This document shows, one piece after another, positions 7,893-16,124 of a stretch of 64,000 nt of DNA. The notes under the pieces are model-generated. The model saw only the letters and a list, made by a program, of their open reading frames with translations, ran no database searches and was not told the origin of the DNA. Within the stretch, counting starts at the first letter, position 1. Each line of letters begins with the position of its first letter. A program made the translations under genes and the position numbers. Source of the stretch: Ruminococcus sp. (lineage in GTDB: Bacteria > Bacillota > Clostridia > Oscillospirales > Ruminococcaceae); NCBI GenBank assembly GCA_016290875.1, contig JAEEVL010000005.1, positions 82,116 through 146,115 of the forward strand. The letters run 5' to 3'.

Positions 7893-8453
7893 TTACCGGT
7901 AATCGTCATATTCATCATCTGTCCCGCAGTGATCGCTTGTTTTGTTCTGTCTGCATTTTTTGCGTATGATTGAAATTAAGTTGACTATTAATATAAGTAC
8001 CAGTACAGGGTTTATGAATAGGAAGTCCCTTTTGCTTTTACTCGAGGATTCTTGGTAACGACTTATGACAAATTCAGAGGGATTGTCAGGGTCAACATAT
8101 ATCTGATAATACTTGCCCCTGCCGTATTGGTTCTTACCCGTAGCAGTGTCTGCAGGTCCCTCATATGTGTTTCCGTTTACCTTGTATCTGAACACCGGAT
8201 AGTAGAGCGTCGTCCATTCATGTTGTGTTTTTTGTTTTTCCTCTTTGATCTGTGTGCAGTAAGCCTCGGTTTCGAGCGTGTATCTTTTGATTCTTTTCTC
8301 TTGCTTGATATTATCCATATAGTTATTCATATAATTAGAACCAATGCCTAATCCAATAAGGCATATAATCAAGATAACCCAGCGGATATTGTCTCCGATC
8401 GTATTCTGATATTCGTCCTCATCCTGGTGAACGCTTCGTTTTCTGTATCTCAA
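7893..8453 (-). CDS. DUF3592 membrane protein, array member 4
   Basis: A 186-residue protein with a cytoplasmic N-terminus, one membrane helix (about 28-46), an extracytoplasmic DUF3592 module (YYPVFRYKVNGNTYEG, then YQIYVDPDNPSEFV), a second helix near 145-163 and an acidic tail ending DEYDDYR. DUF3592 proteins are widespread and without assigned function. It is the most distal of four tandem paralogues, each separated from the next by exactly 26 nt with nearly the same intergenic sequence. Its N-terminal RKRSVHQDEDEYQ is nearly identical to that of member 2. Confidence 0.75.
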   Translation of the reverse strand: MRYRKRSVHQDEDEYQNTIGDNIRWVILIICLIGLGIGSNYMNNYMDNIKQEKRIKRYTLETEAYCTQIKEEKQKTQHEWTTLYYPVFRYKVNGNTYEGPADTATGKNQYGRGKYYQIYVDPDNPSEFVISRYQESSSKSKRDFLFINPVLVLILIVNLISIIRKKCRQNKTSDHCGTDDEYDDYR

Positions 8454-8479
8454 TTGTATATTGCTCCTTTCCGGAATGT

Positions 8480-9055
8480 TTACCGGTAATCGTCATATTC
8501 ATCATCTGTCCCGTAATAATCGCCGGACAGGTCATCGTATTCGCCGGATTCGTTCTGTCTGCGTCTTTTTCGTATTAACGGAATGAAAGGGAGTATTATT
8601 ATAACTCCCATTACACCGCTTATGCCTGCGAATACCCATTTGGCTGTTCCTATAGATTTGGGGGAATTATTCGTGACAAATTCAGATGGATCGTCAGGGT
8701 CAACATATATCTTATAAGACTTGCCCACGACGTATTCATCCTTGTTTTCTGTACTGATGTCATCGGCACCCTCATATGTGTTTTCGTTTACCCTGTATCT
8801 GAACACAGGATAGTAAACTGCCTTCTTTTTTTTATTGTATGTTGTGCGAAATGACGTTTTGACATCTATGCAGTAAGCATTGGTCTCAAGCGTACACCTT
8901 TTGACTTTTTCTTCAATACTGAATGTCGCCAGAACAGCGGAAAATACCATTAATTCTATAACGATAATAATGAGTAGAAACACGCTTCTGCCCGCTGAAG
9001 CCGGAATCCGCTTTACTTCCTTATCGGAATACTTACTGCGTAATTTGTATCTCAT
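8480..9055 (-). CDS. DUF3592 membrane protein, array member 3
   Basis: A 191-residue paralogue with the same two-helix layout: anchor near 24-45, DUF3592 core with YYPVFRYRVNENTYEG and YKIYVDPDDPSEFV, second helix about 140-162, tail SGDYYGTDDEYDDYR. The C-terminal quarter is nearly identical to that of array member 1, although the N-termini differ. This suggests gene conversion or recombination among array members. It has the same GGAGCAATA-type ribosome site as its neighbours. Function unknown. Confidence 0.75.
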   Translation of the reverse strand: MRYKLRSKYSDKEVKRIPASAGRSVFLLIIIVIELMVFSAVLATFSIEEKVKRCTLETNAYCIDVKTSFRTTYNKKKKAVYYPVFRYRVNENTYEGADDISTENKDEYVVGKSYKIYVDPDDPSEFVTNNSPKSIGTAKWVFAGISGVMGVIIILPFIPLIRKRRRQNESGEYDDLSGDYYGTDDEYDDYR

Positions 9056-9081
9056 TTTGTTATTGCTCCTTGCCGGAATGT

Positions 9082-9642
9082 TTAACGGAAATCAATATAA
9101 TTGTTATCTGTTCCGCTGTTTGACAGTTCTTTGAGCTCGCGGGCGGCTTTTTGTCTGCGGTCTCTTCTTACGTGTGATATGATGATGCTTGTAAATATAA
9201 GTTCCAGTATAACTCCTATGCCACCGATGATCCATTTGTCTGACCGGTTTTTTTGGCGGGTTTGAAGCGTGACAAATTCAGAGGGGGCGTCAGGGTCAAC
9301 ATATATCTTATAATGCTTACCTTCGACGTATGTGTCCTTACCGGTGGCTGAACGTCCCTCATATGTGTTTCCATCCACTGTGTATCTGAACACAGGATAG
9401 TAAAGTGTTTTCCATTCATTTTTGAAGGTTTCGTGTTTTTCAACTTGGACTTGTGTGCAGTAAGCCGTGGTTTCGAGCGTGCATCTTTCGACTTTTTTTT
9501 CGTCTGTGATACTATCTATAAATATTATACCACAGCATAATGCCATATTGTACATAAAAAAGATTAATATGGGGATACTTCCCAAAAGCGGAATCTGATA
9601 TTCGTCCTTATCCTGATGAACGCTTCGTTTTCTGTATCTCAC
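9082..9642 (-). CDS. DUF3592 membrane protein, array member 2
   Basis: A 186-residue paralogue. N-terminus RKRSVHQDKDEYQ (as in member 4), anchor near 20-42, DUF3592 core with YYPVFRYTVDGNTYEG and YKIYVDPDAPSEFV, second helix near 140-160. The tail is the most divergent of the set (SGTDNNYIDFR). Spacing to both neighbours is 26 nt. Function unknown; the varied segment around the second helix is the part that differs most among the four. Confidence 0.75.
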   Translation of the reverse strand: MRYRKRSVHQDKDEYQIPLLGSIPILIFFMYNMALCCGIIFIDSITDEKKVERCTLETTAYCTQVQVEKHETFKNEWKTLYYPVFRYTVDGNTYEGRSATGKDTYVEGKHYKIYVDPDAPSEFVTLQTRQKNRSDKWIIGGIGVILELIFTSIIISHVRRDRRQKAARELKELSNSGTDNNYIDFR

Positions 9643-9668
9643 TTGTATATTGCTCCTTTCCGGAATGT

Positions 9669-10259
9669 TTACCGGTAATCGTCATATTCATCATCTGTCC
9701 CGTAGTAGTCGCCGGAAAGGTCATCGTATTCGCCGGATTCGTTCTGTCTGCGTTTTTTGCGTATGAATGATATGAGGTAAATCGTAAATACGATCTCCGG
9801 GATAACGCCTATTCCAGCGATTATCCATTTGGCTGTTCCGATGAATTCTGTGGAATTGTTCATGACAAAGTCTTCGGGCTTGTCGGGATCAACATATATC
9901 TTATAATACTTACCTTTTTCGTAATCGTCCTTGGTGCTTGAGCCGGTATCAGCCTGCACGGAGTAGCTGTTTCCGTTCACCTCGTATTTGAAAACAGGGT
10001 AGTAGACCGTGTTTCTGTCCGGATCGTCGGTATTCCGGTAGACCTTGTCCACCTGTACGCAGCAGGCAGTTGTCTCAAGCGTACAGCGCTTTGCTTTTTC
10101 TTCCTTCCTGTTCAGCGTCCTTATCAGGAGACCTATCGCTATTGCTATAAGGAGCATACAGGCGAGAATAAGCGGTATTACAGCCTGAGTCGGAAGCTGT
10201 GATGAGTGCCTGCGGAGGTTTCTTCTTGTTTTTGCTGCGCGTTTCGTGTATCCCATCAT
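9669..10259 (-). CDS. DUF3592 membrane protein, array member 1
   Basis: A 196-residue paralogue that heads the array. It has a basic, Arg-rich N-terminus, an anchor helix (about 28-50), a DUF3592 core with YYPVFKYEVNGNSYSV and YKIYVDPDKPEDFV, a second helix near 145-165 and the acidic DEYDDYR tail. Its ATG overlaps the stop of pflA by 4 nt, so the array is probably transcribed with cca and pflA, at least in part. The unrelated function of those genes argues that the array rides on the transcript rather than joining the pathway. Confidence 0.75.
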   Translation of the reverse strand: MMGYTKRAAKTRRNLRRHSSQLPTQAVIPLILACMLLIAIAIGLLIRTLNRKEEKAKRCTLETTACCVQVDKVYRNTDDPDRNTVYYPVFKYEVNGNSYSVQADTGSSTKDDYEKGKYYKIYVDPDKPEDFVMNNSTEFIGTAKWIIAGIGVIPEIVFTIYLISFIRKKRRQNESGEYDDLSGDYYGTDDEYDDYR

Positions 10260-11026
10260 GCATCGCTCTCCTTGCTGTTGTTCTTCTGCGCTGCGAGACC
10301 TGCCTTTATTCCGCGTATAACGGTCTCACGGGCAGCTATTGCCTGTTCCTTGGTCAGCGGAGGAGTGTCCCCGAGAGGATATTCTATACCGAGCTCTGCG
10401 TATTTGGACTTCGCCATATCGTGATAGGGGAGTATGTCCAGCGCCTTGATATTCGTCAGCGTCGAGAGGTACTCTCCGAGCCTGAGAAGCTCTCCCTCGT
10501 CGTCGGTTATGCCGGGGACTACGACGTGTCTTATCCATACCGGTATGCCTAGTTCGCGGATGTGCTCCGCAAAGGCGAGTATATTGCGGTTCGAGCGCCC
10601 TGTGAGTTCACGGTGAGCGCCGTCGTCTATGTGCTTTATGTCGAGCATAACGAGGTCGGTGTATTTCAGTACCTCGTCTGTCTTTTCGTGGTTATCGGGG
10701 GAGTAACAGCCTGCCGATGTGTCGAGACAGGTGTGGACTCCCTTGCTCTTTGCGAGCCTGAACAGCTCTGCAAGGAACTCCGGCTGTGCGAGTGGTTCTC
10801 CGCCGGTAGCAGTTATGCCGCCGCTCTTGAGGAACTCCTTGTATGAATCGTACTCCGCCATAAGCTCTTCCGCTGTGACCTCACGTCCGCCGGAAAAATC
10901 CCATGTATCAGGGTTGTGGCAGTATTTGCACCGCATAGGACAGCCCTGAAAGAATACAACAAATCTCACGCCGGGACCGTCAACTGTTCCGAAGCTTTCT
11001 GTTGAATGTATCCTGCCTTTAAGCAT
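10256..11026 (-). CDS. pflA: Pyruvate formate-lyase activating enzyme
   Basis: A 256-residue radical-SAM protein with the cluster motif CPMRCKYC (C29, C33, C36), the SAM-binding TGGEPL stretch (about 77-82) and the glycyl-radical-activase signature around DIKHIDDGAHRELTG. It installs the glycyl radical on pyruvate formate-lyase, a central step of anaerobic mixed-acid fermentation that gives formate and acetyl-CoA. No pfl gene is in this window. The gene overlaps cca by 8 nt upstream and the first DUF3592 gene by 4 nt downstream, so it is translationally coupled. Confidence 0.92.
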   Translation of the reverse strand: MLKGRIHSTESFGTVDGPGVRFVVFFQGCPMRCKYCHNPDTWDFSGGREVTAEELMAEYDSYKEFLKSGGITATGGEPLAQPEFLAELFRLAKSKGVHTCLDTSAGCYSPDNHEKTDEVLKYTDLVMLDIKHIDDGAHRELTGRSNRNILAFAEHIRELGIPVWIRHVVVPGITDDEGELLRLGEYLSTLTNIKALDILPYHDMAKSKYAELGIEYPLGDTPPLTKEQAIAARETVIRGIKAGLAAQKNNSKESDA

Positions 11027-12344
11027 TGTATTTCCCCCTGATGTAGTTTATGAGCGTGTCTCTGTCGTTGGTGAGCTCGTCCTCTATGACTTTGCTGAGG
11101 AGCTCGTTGAGGGCTTCACCGACTGCTTTGCCTTTGAGTCCGAGAGCGAGCATATCCTGACCGTTCACGGCAAGCTGTGAGAGCGAAAGGCAGAAGTCCT
11201 CACGGACAAGCGAACGTGCTGTGTCAGCGAGTTTGTCGAAAAGCTCGTTCTCGTGCAGGACGAACTCGTTCTTTCCGCAGTTGTCAGCCTTCTTGAACTC
11301 CATGAGCTTGCAGAAGTCCTCTGCACCGAGCCTTGACAGGAGCTTTTTTACCTGTGTGTCGGTGTTCACCTTGTCGCTGTGGAGCGATATGAGAAGGCAG
11401 GTGCGCTCTATGGTGCGGTTGTCGTAGCGCAGGCGCTGCATAATAGTCTCAGCCATTTCGGCGCTGAGCTGAGCATGTCCCTTGAAATGTCCCTCGCCGT
11501 TTTCGTCCATAGTGAACATAGGCGGCTTTCCGATGTCGTGGAAGAACATGGCGCGTCTCAGGAAGAGGTCGCTGTCCGGTACGGCTTCTATGGTGTGGAC
11601 TATGTGGCTGTAAACGTCGTGCCTGTGGTAGCGCGAGTGCTGCTCGAAGCCGAAGCACGGCTCTATCTCGGGTATTATCTGCGCTATTATACTGCGGTAT
11701 CTGAGCAGTACCTCAACGCAGTTCCTGCCGCAGAGGAGCTTGTCGAACTCCTCACGGACTCTTTCACGGGAGATGAGGTCGAGCCTGTCTGAGAGCGAGA
11801 GCATAGCCTTTTCGGTAGCATTTTCGACTGTGAAACCGAGCTGTGAAGCAAATCTCACACCGCGGAGTATGCGGAGAGCGTCCTCTGTGAAGCGTTTCTC
11901 CGGTTCACCCACACATCTGATGATACTGTGAGCAATGTCGTCCCTGCCGCCGAACGGGTCAACGATATTGCCGTCAGCGTCCATAGCCATGGCGTTTATT
12001 GTGAAGTCCCTGCGTGCGAGGTCTTCGTTTATGTCCGGCGTGAAGCGTACCGTGTCAGGTCTGCGTGAGTCGGTATAGTCGCCGTCCACGCGGAAAGTGG
12101 TTATCTCGAAGGGTATGCCTTCGCTTATCACTGTGACCGTGCCGTGTTTCAAACCGGTCGGGATAGTTTTCATATCGCTGAAAACTTCCATTACCTGTTC
12201 CGGCAGAGCTGATGTTGTTATATCCGTATCGTGTATCGGTCTGCCCATTATGTGGTCACGCACACAGCCGCCGACGAGGTATGCCTTGAAGCCGTTTTGC
12301 TCCAGTCTGCGGAGTATATCCGCCTCAGGTCCTTTTACTGTCAT
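11019..12344 (-). CDS. cca: CCA-adding tRNA nucleotidyltransferase
   Basis: A 441-residue class II nucleotidyltransferase from the chosen start. The N-terminus has LVGGCVRD and the metal-binding DTDI motif. RRDFTINAMAMD follows, and an HD phosphohydrolase domain with FFHDIGKP lies in the middle. It builds or repairs the 3'-CCA end of tRNAs. I place the start at ATG 12344 because GAGGGCGGTGAGAGA precedes it and the protein then begins shortly before the catalytic domain. The open frame extends about 60 codons upstream, but that part shows no family similarity. The tRNA-Ala gene at 13432 encodes its own CCA. Confidence 0.9.
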   Translation of the reverse strand: MTVKGPEADILRRLEQNGFKAYLVGGCVRDHIMGRPIHDTDITTSALPEQVMEVFSDMKTIPTGLKHGTVTVISEGIPFEITTFRVDGDYTDSRRPDTVRFTPDINEDLARRDFTINAMAMDADGNIVDPFGGRDDIAHSIIRCVGEPEKRFTEDALRILRGVRFASQLGFTVENATEKAMLSLSDRLDLISRERVREEFDKLLCGRNCVEVLLRYRSIIAQIIPEIEPCFGFEQHSRYHRHDVYSHIVHTIEAVPDSDLFLRRAMFFHDIGKPPMFTMDENGEGHFKGHAQLSAEMAETIMQRLRYDNRTIERTCLLISLHSDKVNTDTQVKKLLSRLGAEDFCKLMEFKKADNCGKNEFVLHENELFDKLADTARSLVREDFCLSLSQLAVNGQDMLALGLKGKAVGEALNELLSKVIEDELTNDRDTLINYIRGKYNA

Positions 12345-12579
12345 TCTCTCACCGCCCTCATGTTGTTCACCTAATATTATAACACTTTTTGCCGGAAATG
12401 GCAATAGAGCATTGAAAAACACAGGCCAGCCGGCGTTGTCTAATGTATATAATAATCGTGCGGAGTATGGAGTTTGCGTTATCAAATTGAGAGAATTATA
12501 ATTATTTGCTTGACTTTGGTACAATATTTACTTATTATTATATGTGACGAAATGAAACAATTCTAATGGAGGAATAATC

Positions 12580-13368
12580 ATGAAAAAACATATCATCGCA
12601 CTCGCTGCTATCGCTATGCTCGCTTCCCTCACAGGCTGCGGCAGCAGTGACAGCTCATCTTCCGCAGCTTCAACAACAGCTGCTTCCACATCTGCTTCTG
12701 ATACAACAGGCGCAAGCGAAGAAGCTTCCGCAGCTGCTTCCACAGAGACTGCATCACAGCAGGTAAGCTCAGCAGCTGCTGAGGAAAAGAAAGAAGAGCT
12801 TTCCGCTCAGGTCCCTTCAAATGCTAACTCCTTGTCAGATCCAAACATCAAGGAGCTTGAACACGCAGGCGCCGGAAGCGTTTCTGTTGAGTCAGGCGGT
12901 CTCAACCTCAGAACAACTCCCGGTACAGATTCAGATATTCTCGTTTCTATTCCCGACGGCACTCAGCTCGACCTCTACAAGTCCGGCGTGACCGGCTGGT
13001 ACGCTGTTCAGTATGACGGAAAGACAGGCTATGTCAGCGCTGATTTCATCAAGCCTATCGAAGGCTCCGACCAGAAGCCGGAAACCACTCCCTCTTCCGA
13101 TATATCTCCCGTCGTCGGCACCTGGAATGAGACAGATGCTCTCGACCCGAGAACCCTCACTATCAATTCTGACGGCTCATTCACCTGCGCTTACAAGGGC
13201 GGCGGTGCTATCTACGGTACAGTTCAGATAAGCAGCCACGACGGTTCGATATCATATATTTTCAATGATAATGCCGGCGATGTCTGGGGCGTTATGTCCG
13301 TGACTTCAAGCAATGGTCAGGAGCTTCTCAGCGACGGTCAGCTCGGTACTCTCGCTTTTGTAAGATAA
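12580..13368 (+). CDS. SH3b-domain lipoprotein
   Basis: A 262-residue lipoprotein. The signal peptide ends in lipobox LTGC (Cys20). About 70 residues of low-complexity Ser/Ala/Thr/Glu linker follow, then a bacterial SH3 domain (about 95-155, GGLNLRTTPGTDSDIL...GWYAVQYDGKTGYVSADFI), and a C-terminal beta-rich module (about 170-262) beginning VVGTWNETD that resembles lipocalin-like domains. SH3b domains commonly bind peptidoglycan, so a wall-proximal role on the outer membrane face is likely. GGAGGAATA is the ribosome site. Confidence 0.8.
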   Translation: MKKHIIALAAIAMLASLTGCGSSDSSSSAASTTAASTSASDTTGASEEASAAASTETASQQVSSAAAEEKKEELSAQVPSNANSLSDPNIKELEHAGAGSVSVESGGLNLRTTPGTDSDILVSIPDGTQLDLYKSGVTGWYAVQYDGKTGYVSADFIKPIEGSDQKPETTPSSDISPVVGTWNETDALDPRTLTINSDGSFTCAYKGGGAIYGTVQISSHDGSISYIFNDNAGDVWGVMSVTSSNGQELLSDGQLGTLAFVR

Positions 13369-13392
13369 CTGCTCGTTCATAAAACTGCGGTA

Positions 13393-13421
13393 TTGACTTT
13401 TGCCCGCTTGTGTGTTATAAT
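13393..13421 (+). promoter_or_regulatory. Promoter of tRNA-Ala
   Basis: TTGACT (13393-13398) and TATAAT (13416-13421), 17-nt spacing, 10 nt before the tRNA 5' end. Confidence 0.8.
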
Positions 13422-13431
13422 GTACTCACTT

Positions 13432-13507
13432 GGGGCATTAGCGCAGCTGGGAGCGCATCACACTGGCAGTGTGGGGGTCAGGGGTTCGAATCCCCTATGC
13501 TCCACCA
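13432..13507 (+). tRNA. tRNA-Ala (GGC)
   Basis: A full cloverleaf: acceptor GGGGCAT / ATGCTCC, D stem GCGC/GCGC, anticodon stem TCACA/TGTGG (one G-T pair), anticodon GGC at 13465-13467, T arm GGGG-TTCGAAT-CCCC, and encoded CCA at 13505-13507. It decodes GCC and GCU alanine codons. Its 3' half from the anticodon loop onward is duplicated at 24597. Confidence 0.97.
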
Positions 13508-13665
13508 CACAGAGTCTGTGCCCCCTTCCACGGGGGCACTCGTTTTACTCGTTCACTTTTGCGGCAGAGCTTGCTCTGCTTACGCTAACGGTAGTCTATT
13601 TTAAATTTAGAATACTTTATACAGGCGTTCCTTCGATCTGAGGGGACGCTTTTATTTTATTAAAA
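13463..13665 (+). repeat. 203-bp direct repeat, left copy (tRNA 3' half plus trailer)
   Basis: From the anticodon loop of tRNA-Ala to 13665 this segment recurs at 24597-24799 with only a few substitutions. The left edge lies at tRNA position 32, a usual crossover zone for tRNA-targeting integrases. Confidence 0.9.
13518..13545 (+). terminator. tRNA-Ala terminator
   Basis: Stem GTGCCCCC / GGGGGCAC (13518-13525 and 13532-13539) followed by a T-rich stretch. Confidence 0.8.
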
Positions 13666-13915
13666 GTGAAAGTGGCATATTTCCGTTATGGTGATCAGGG
13701 AAATGAGCGCCGTTATCCTTAATGATGAAATGGTTGCTGGATAAGAAGTGTTGTGTATGATGAGGCTCCATATCAGCTAACATTCCGTATTATGTCAGGC
13801 AAATTGTTCAAAATGCTATTGAAATAACAAAAATCTCATGCTATCATATAAGTGACAGGAAATACTGAAGAAATTGTACAGGGAGTGAAGTATCCGGTCT
13901 ACAGACACTTTCTCC
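13609..13915 (+). repeat. R1 leader repeat, copy 1, with promoter
   Basis: About 300 bp nearly identical to 15751-16057. It begins with a terminator-like hairpin (GCGTTCC / GGGGACGC then TTTTATTTT) and contains TTGAAA (13819-13824) and TATCAT (13842-13847) with 17-nt spacing. It lies directly upstream of the CE4 gene. Confidence 0.85.
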
Positions 13916-14070
13916 CAGAATGTCCAGTTACAAGAACAATGACATCATTTTGAGTTTTGCGGAATCAGATAAAAAATGATTTGTTTTCCGGTTATTGAAT
14001 TCTTATTTGTGCTATGTTATAATAATAGAAAGTGAACAATAATGAGTCGTGATTCATGAGGTGACTAAAT

Positions 14071-15339
14071 ATGAGAAAATTCATCAGCAAGATAGGAGCG
14101 GTCATATCATCTGCCGTACTACTGATATCGAGTGTTCCGACTGTTACGGTAAATGCAGAAGATGAACCGAAATTGCTTGCACTTGCATTTGATGACGGAC
14201 CTAATACTACGACCACAAATGAAGTGCTTGATATTCTGGAACAGTATAATGCGAAAGCGACTTTCTTTTTGATAGGATTGAATATCAATAACGAAAGTGC
14301 GAAGTCTGTTAAGCGTGCTTATGATATGGGAATGGAGATAGCCAATCATTCCAAAACACATAACAGCATGATGAATATGACCCCTGATGAGATAAAGGCG
14401 GAGATAGACTATGTGGATGAAAAGGTCGAGGCGATAACAGGGGAGAAGACAAAATGCTTCCGCCCTCCGTTTATTGGTGTCAGTCAGACTATGTATGATA
14501 ATATCGATATACCGTTCATTTATGGTGCTGATACACAAGACTATATGGAACAGGTCGATGCAAATGAACGAGCAGAAAAAATTCTGAAATATGCAAAAGA
14601 CGGTACTATATATCTTATGCATGATTCCGCCGGAAACGATCAGACAGTTGAGGCATTGAAAATAGCTCTGCCCAAACTTGTGGAGCAGGGATATGAGTTT
14701 GTTACGATATCCGAGCTGTTTGAAAGACAAGGAGAAGCTCCCAAAAAGAATATACTGTATTCAAGCGTTACAAAATATCCGTGCAAAGGATATTCGCTTT
14801 ATCAGGAAATAGATTCAGGAAATGATAAGATATTACTGGATATAGACACGCTGAAAAAACTTGGCGATAAATATGCGGTAGAACTGAACTATGTAAGCTC
14901 TACAGGAAATCCGCCTGTTATAGCACTCCAGCGGTGGACAAGCGAACCTTCGCTATGGCACGCTGTACAGCCGTCATATTTTAACGGCGATAAAGCGGTA
15001 TTTCTTGCATCGGATATTCAGTCCGCCTTTGATGAACTTGGAATAGACTACAGTGACATTGACGGCGTTTCCATATCACCCTACGGCGGTACGCTTACAG
15101 CCTCGGATATAAAGCTGTTGGTGAAATCGGGAAGTAAAGAAAGCGTTCGCGGCGATGTTAATTCCGACGGTGAATTCAATGTTTCTGACCTTGTTCTGCT
15201 GCAAAAGTGGCTGCTGGCTGTTCCTGATACTGAGTTAAAAGACTGGAGAGCTGCTGATCTTTGTCAGGATAACCGACTGAATGTATTTGATCTGTGCCTG
15301 ATGAAAAGAGAGCTTATAGCAAAAAAACAAACATCTTAA
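14071..15339 (+). CDS. CE4 polysaccharide deacetylase with C-terminal dockerin
   Basis: A secreted 422-residue enzyme: signal peptide 1-29, NodB/CE4 domain about 34-240, a beta-rich module about 245-350, dockerin about 361-418. The CE4 motifs are intact: FDDGPN (D41, D42), HSKTHNSM (H93, H97) and RPPF. CE4 enzymes remove N- or O-acetyl groups from chitin, xylan or peptidoglycan in a metal-dependent way. The dockerin (GDVNSDGEFN... and DLCQDNRLNVFD...) points to a plant-polysaccharide substrate on a cellulosome. Expression probably comes from the R1 promoter (13819-13847). Confidence 0.88.
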   Translation: MRKFISKIGAVISSAVLLISSVPTVTVNAEDEPKLLALAFDDGPNTTTTNEVLDILEQYNAKATFFLIGLNINNESAKSVKRAYDMGMEIANHSKTHNSMMNMTPDEIKAEIDYVDEKVEAITGEKTKCFRPPFIGVSQTMYDNIDIPFIYGADTQDYMEQVDANERAEKILKYAKDGTIYLMHDSAGNDQTVEALKIALPKLVEQGYEFVTISELFERQGEAPKKNILYSSVTKYPCKGYSLYQEIDSGNDKILLDIDTLKKLGDKYAVELNYVSSTGNPPVIALQRWTSEPSLWHAVQPSYFNGDKAVFLASDIQSAFDELGIDYSDIDGVSISPYGGTLTASDIKLLVKSGSKESVRGDVNSDGEFNVSDLVLLQKWLLAVPDTELKDWRAADLCQDNRLNVFDLCLMKRELIAKKQTS

Positions 15340-15356
15340 AATAATATATGAAAAGA

Positions 15357-15386
15357 GCCTTGCCCTCAATGGGGCAGGGCTTATTG
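15357..15386 (+). terminator. Terminator after CE4-dockerin gene
   Basis: Stem GCCTTGCCC / GGGCAGGGC followed by TTATT. Confidence 0.7.
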
Positions 15387-15396
15387 TATGTAGCTA

Positions 15397-15663
15397 ATGA
15401 TAAAACAGCACTCCGGTGCTTTTTTAGGTGAAAAATCAGCGTTGAAACTCAAGAGTTTCTTAGACGGCTTTGAATATGCAATGATTTTATGCAATAATGA
15501 GGGCTTTACTGAAAGTTATGCTGATTTTAAAAAATGGTTTGAAATAAAACACAACATCAGAACCACCGAATCATGGTATGATTATTTGATAAGACATTAT
15601 GATGACGTTAAGGCGTTTGATGTGTTTTTCAGCGAAGCAGAAGAATTCTATAAACTTAATTAG
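15397..15663 (+). CDS. Small hypothetical protein
   Basis: An 88-residue protein with no signal peptide and many aromatic and charged residues (FKKWFEIKHN..., WYDYLIRHYDD). I do not recognise the family. It lies only about 10 nt after a terminator and no convincing ribosome site precedes ATG 15397, so it may be the remnant of a longer gene carried with the island. A second short frame follows at 15703 and ends after 16 codons where the R1 repeat begins, also suggestive of truncation. Confidence 0.4.
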   Translation: MIKQHSGAFLGEKSALKLKSFLDGFEYAMILCNNEGFTESYADFKKWFEIKHNIRTTESWYDYLIRHYDDVKAFDVFFSEAEEFYKLN

Positions 15664-15750
15664 AGAAGCTAAAACTATGTATTGAAAGTCCGGGAAAAAG
15701 AAATGAAAATAGACGATTTAGATTATGTTAACATTAGTGCTCGTCAATAT

Positions 15751-16057
15751 TGAATACTCTAAACAGGCGTTCCTTCTTTTTGAGGGGACGCTTTTATTTT
15801 ATTGAAGGTGAAAGTGGCATATTTCCGTTATGTTGAACGGGGAAGTCAGCGGGATTATCGTTAATGATGAAATGGTTGTTGGATAAGAAGTGTTGTGTAT
15901 GATGAGGCTCCATATCAGCTAACATTCCGTATTATGTCAGTCAAATTGTTCAAAATGCTATTGAAACAACAATAATCTCATGCTATCATATAAGTGATAG
16001 GAAATACTGAAGAAATTGTACAGGGAGTGAAGTATCCGTTCTACAGACACTTTCTCC
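15751..16057 (+). repeat. R1 leader repeat, copy 2, with promoter
   Basis: Second R1 copy. It has the same hairpin and the same TTGAAA-N17-TATCAT promoter (15961-15989), and is positioned upstream of the DUF6055-like dockerin gene at 16125. Confidence 0.85.
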
Positions 16058-16124
16058 TTTGGCGATATGAGAAAACAGAGAAAATGGTTAAGGGAATATC
16101 ATAATAATAACGGAGGGATAATAA

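Noticed and set aside
12345..12524. N-terminal extension of the CCA-adding enzyme
   Set aside because: A good ribosome site is present at ATG 12344, and the extra 60 residues do not resemble the family.
13393..13641. Open frames across the tRNA-Ala gene
   Set aside because: They overlap a perfect tRNA and its terminator and have no ribosome site.
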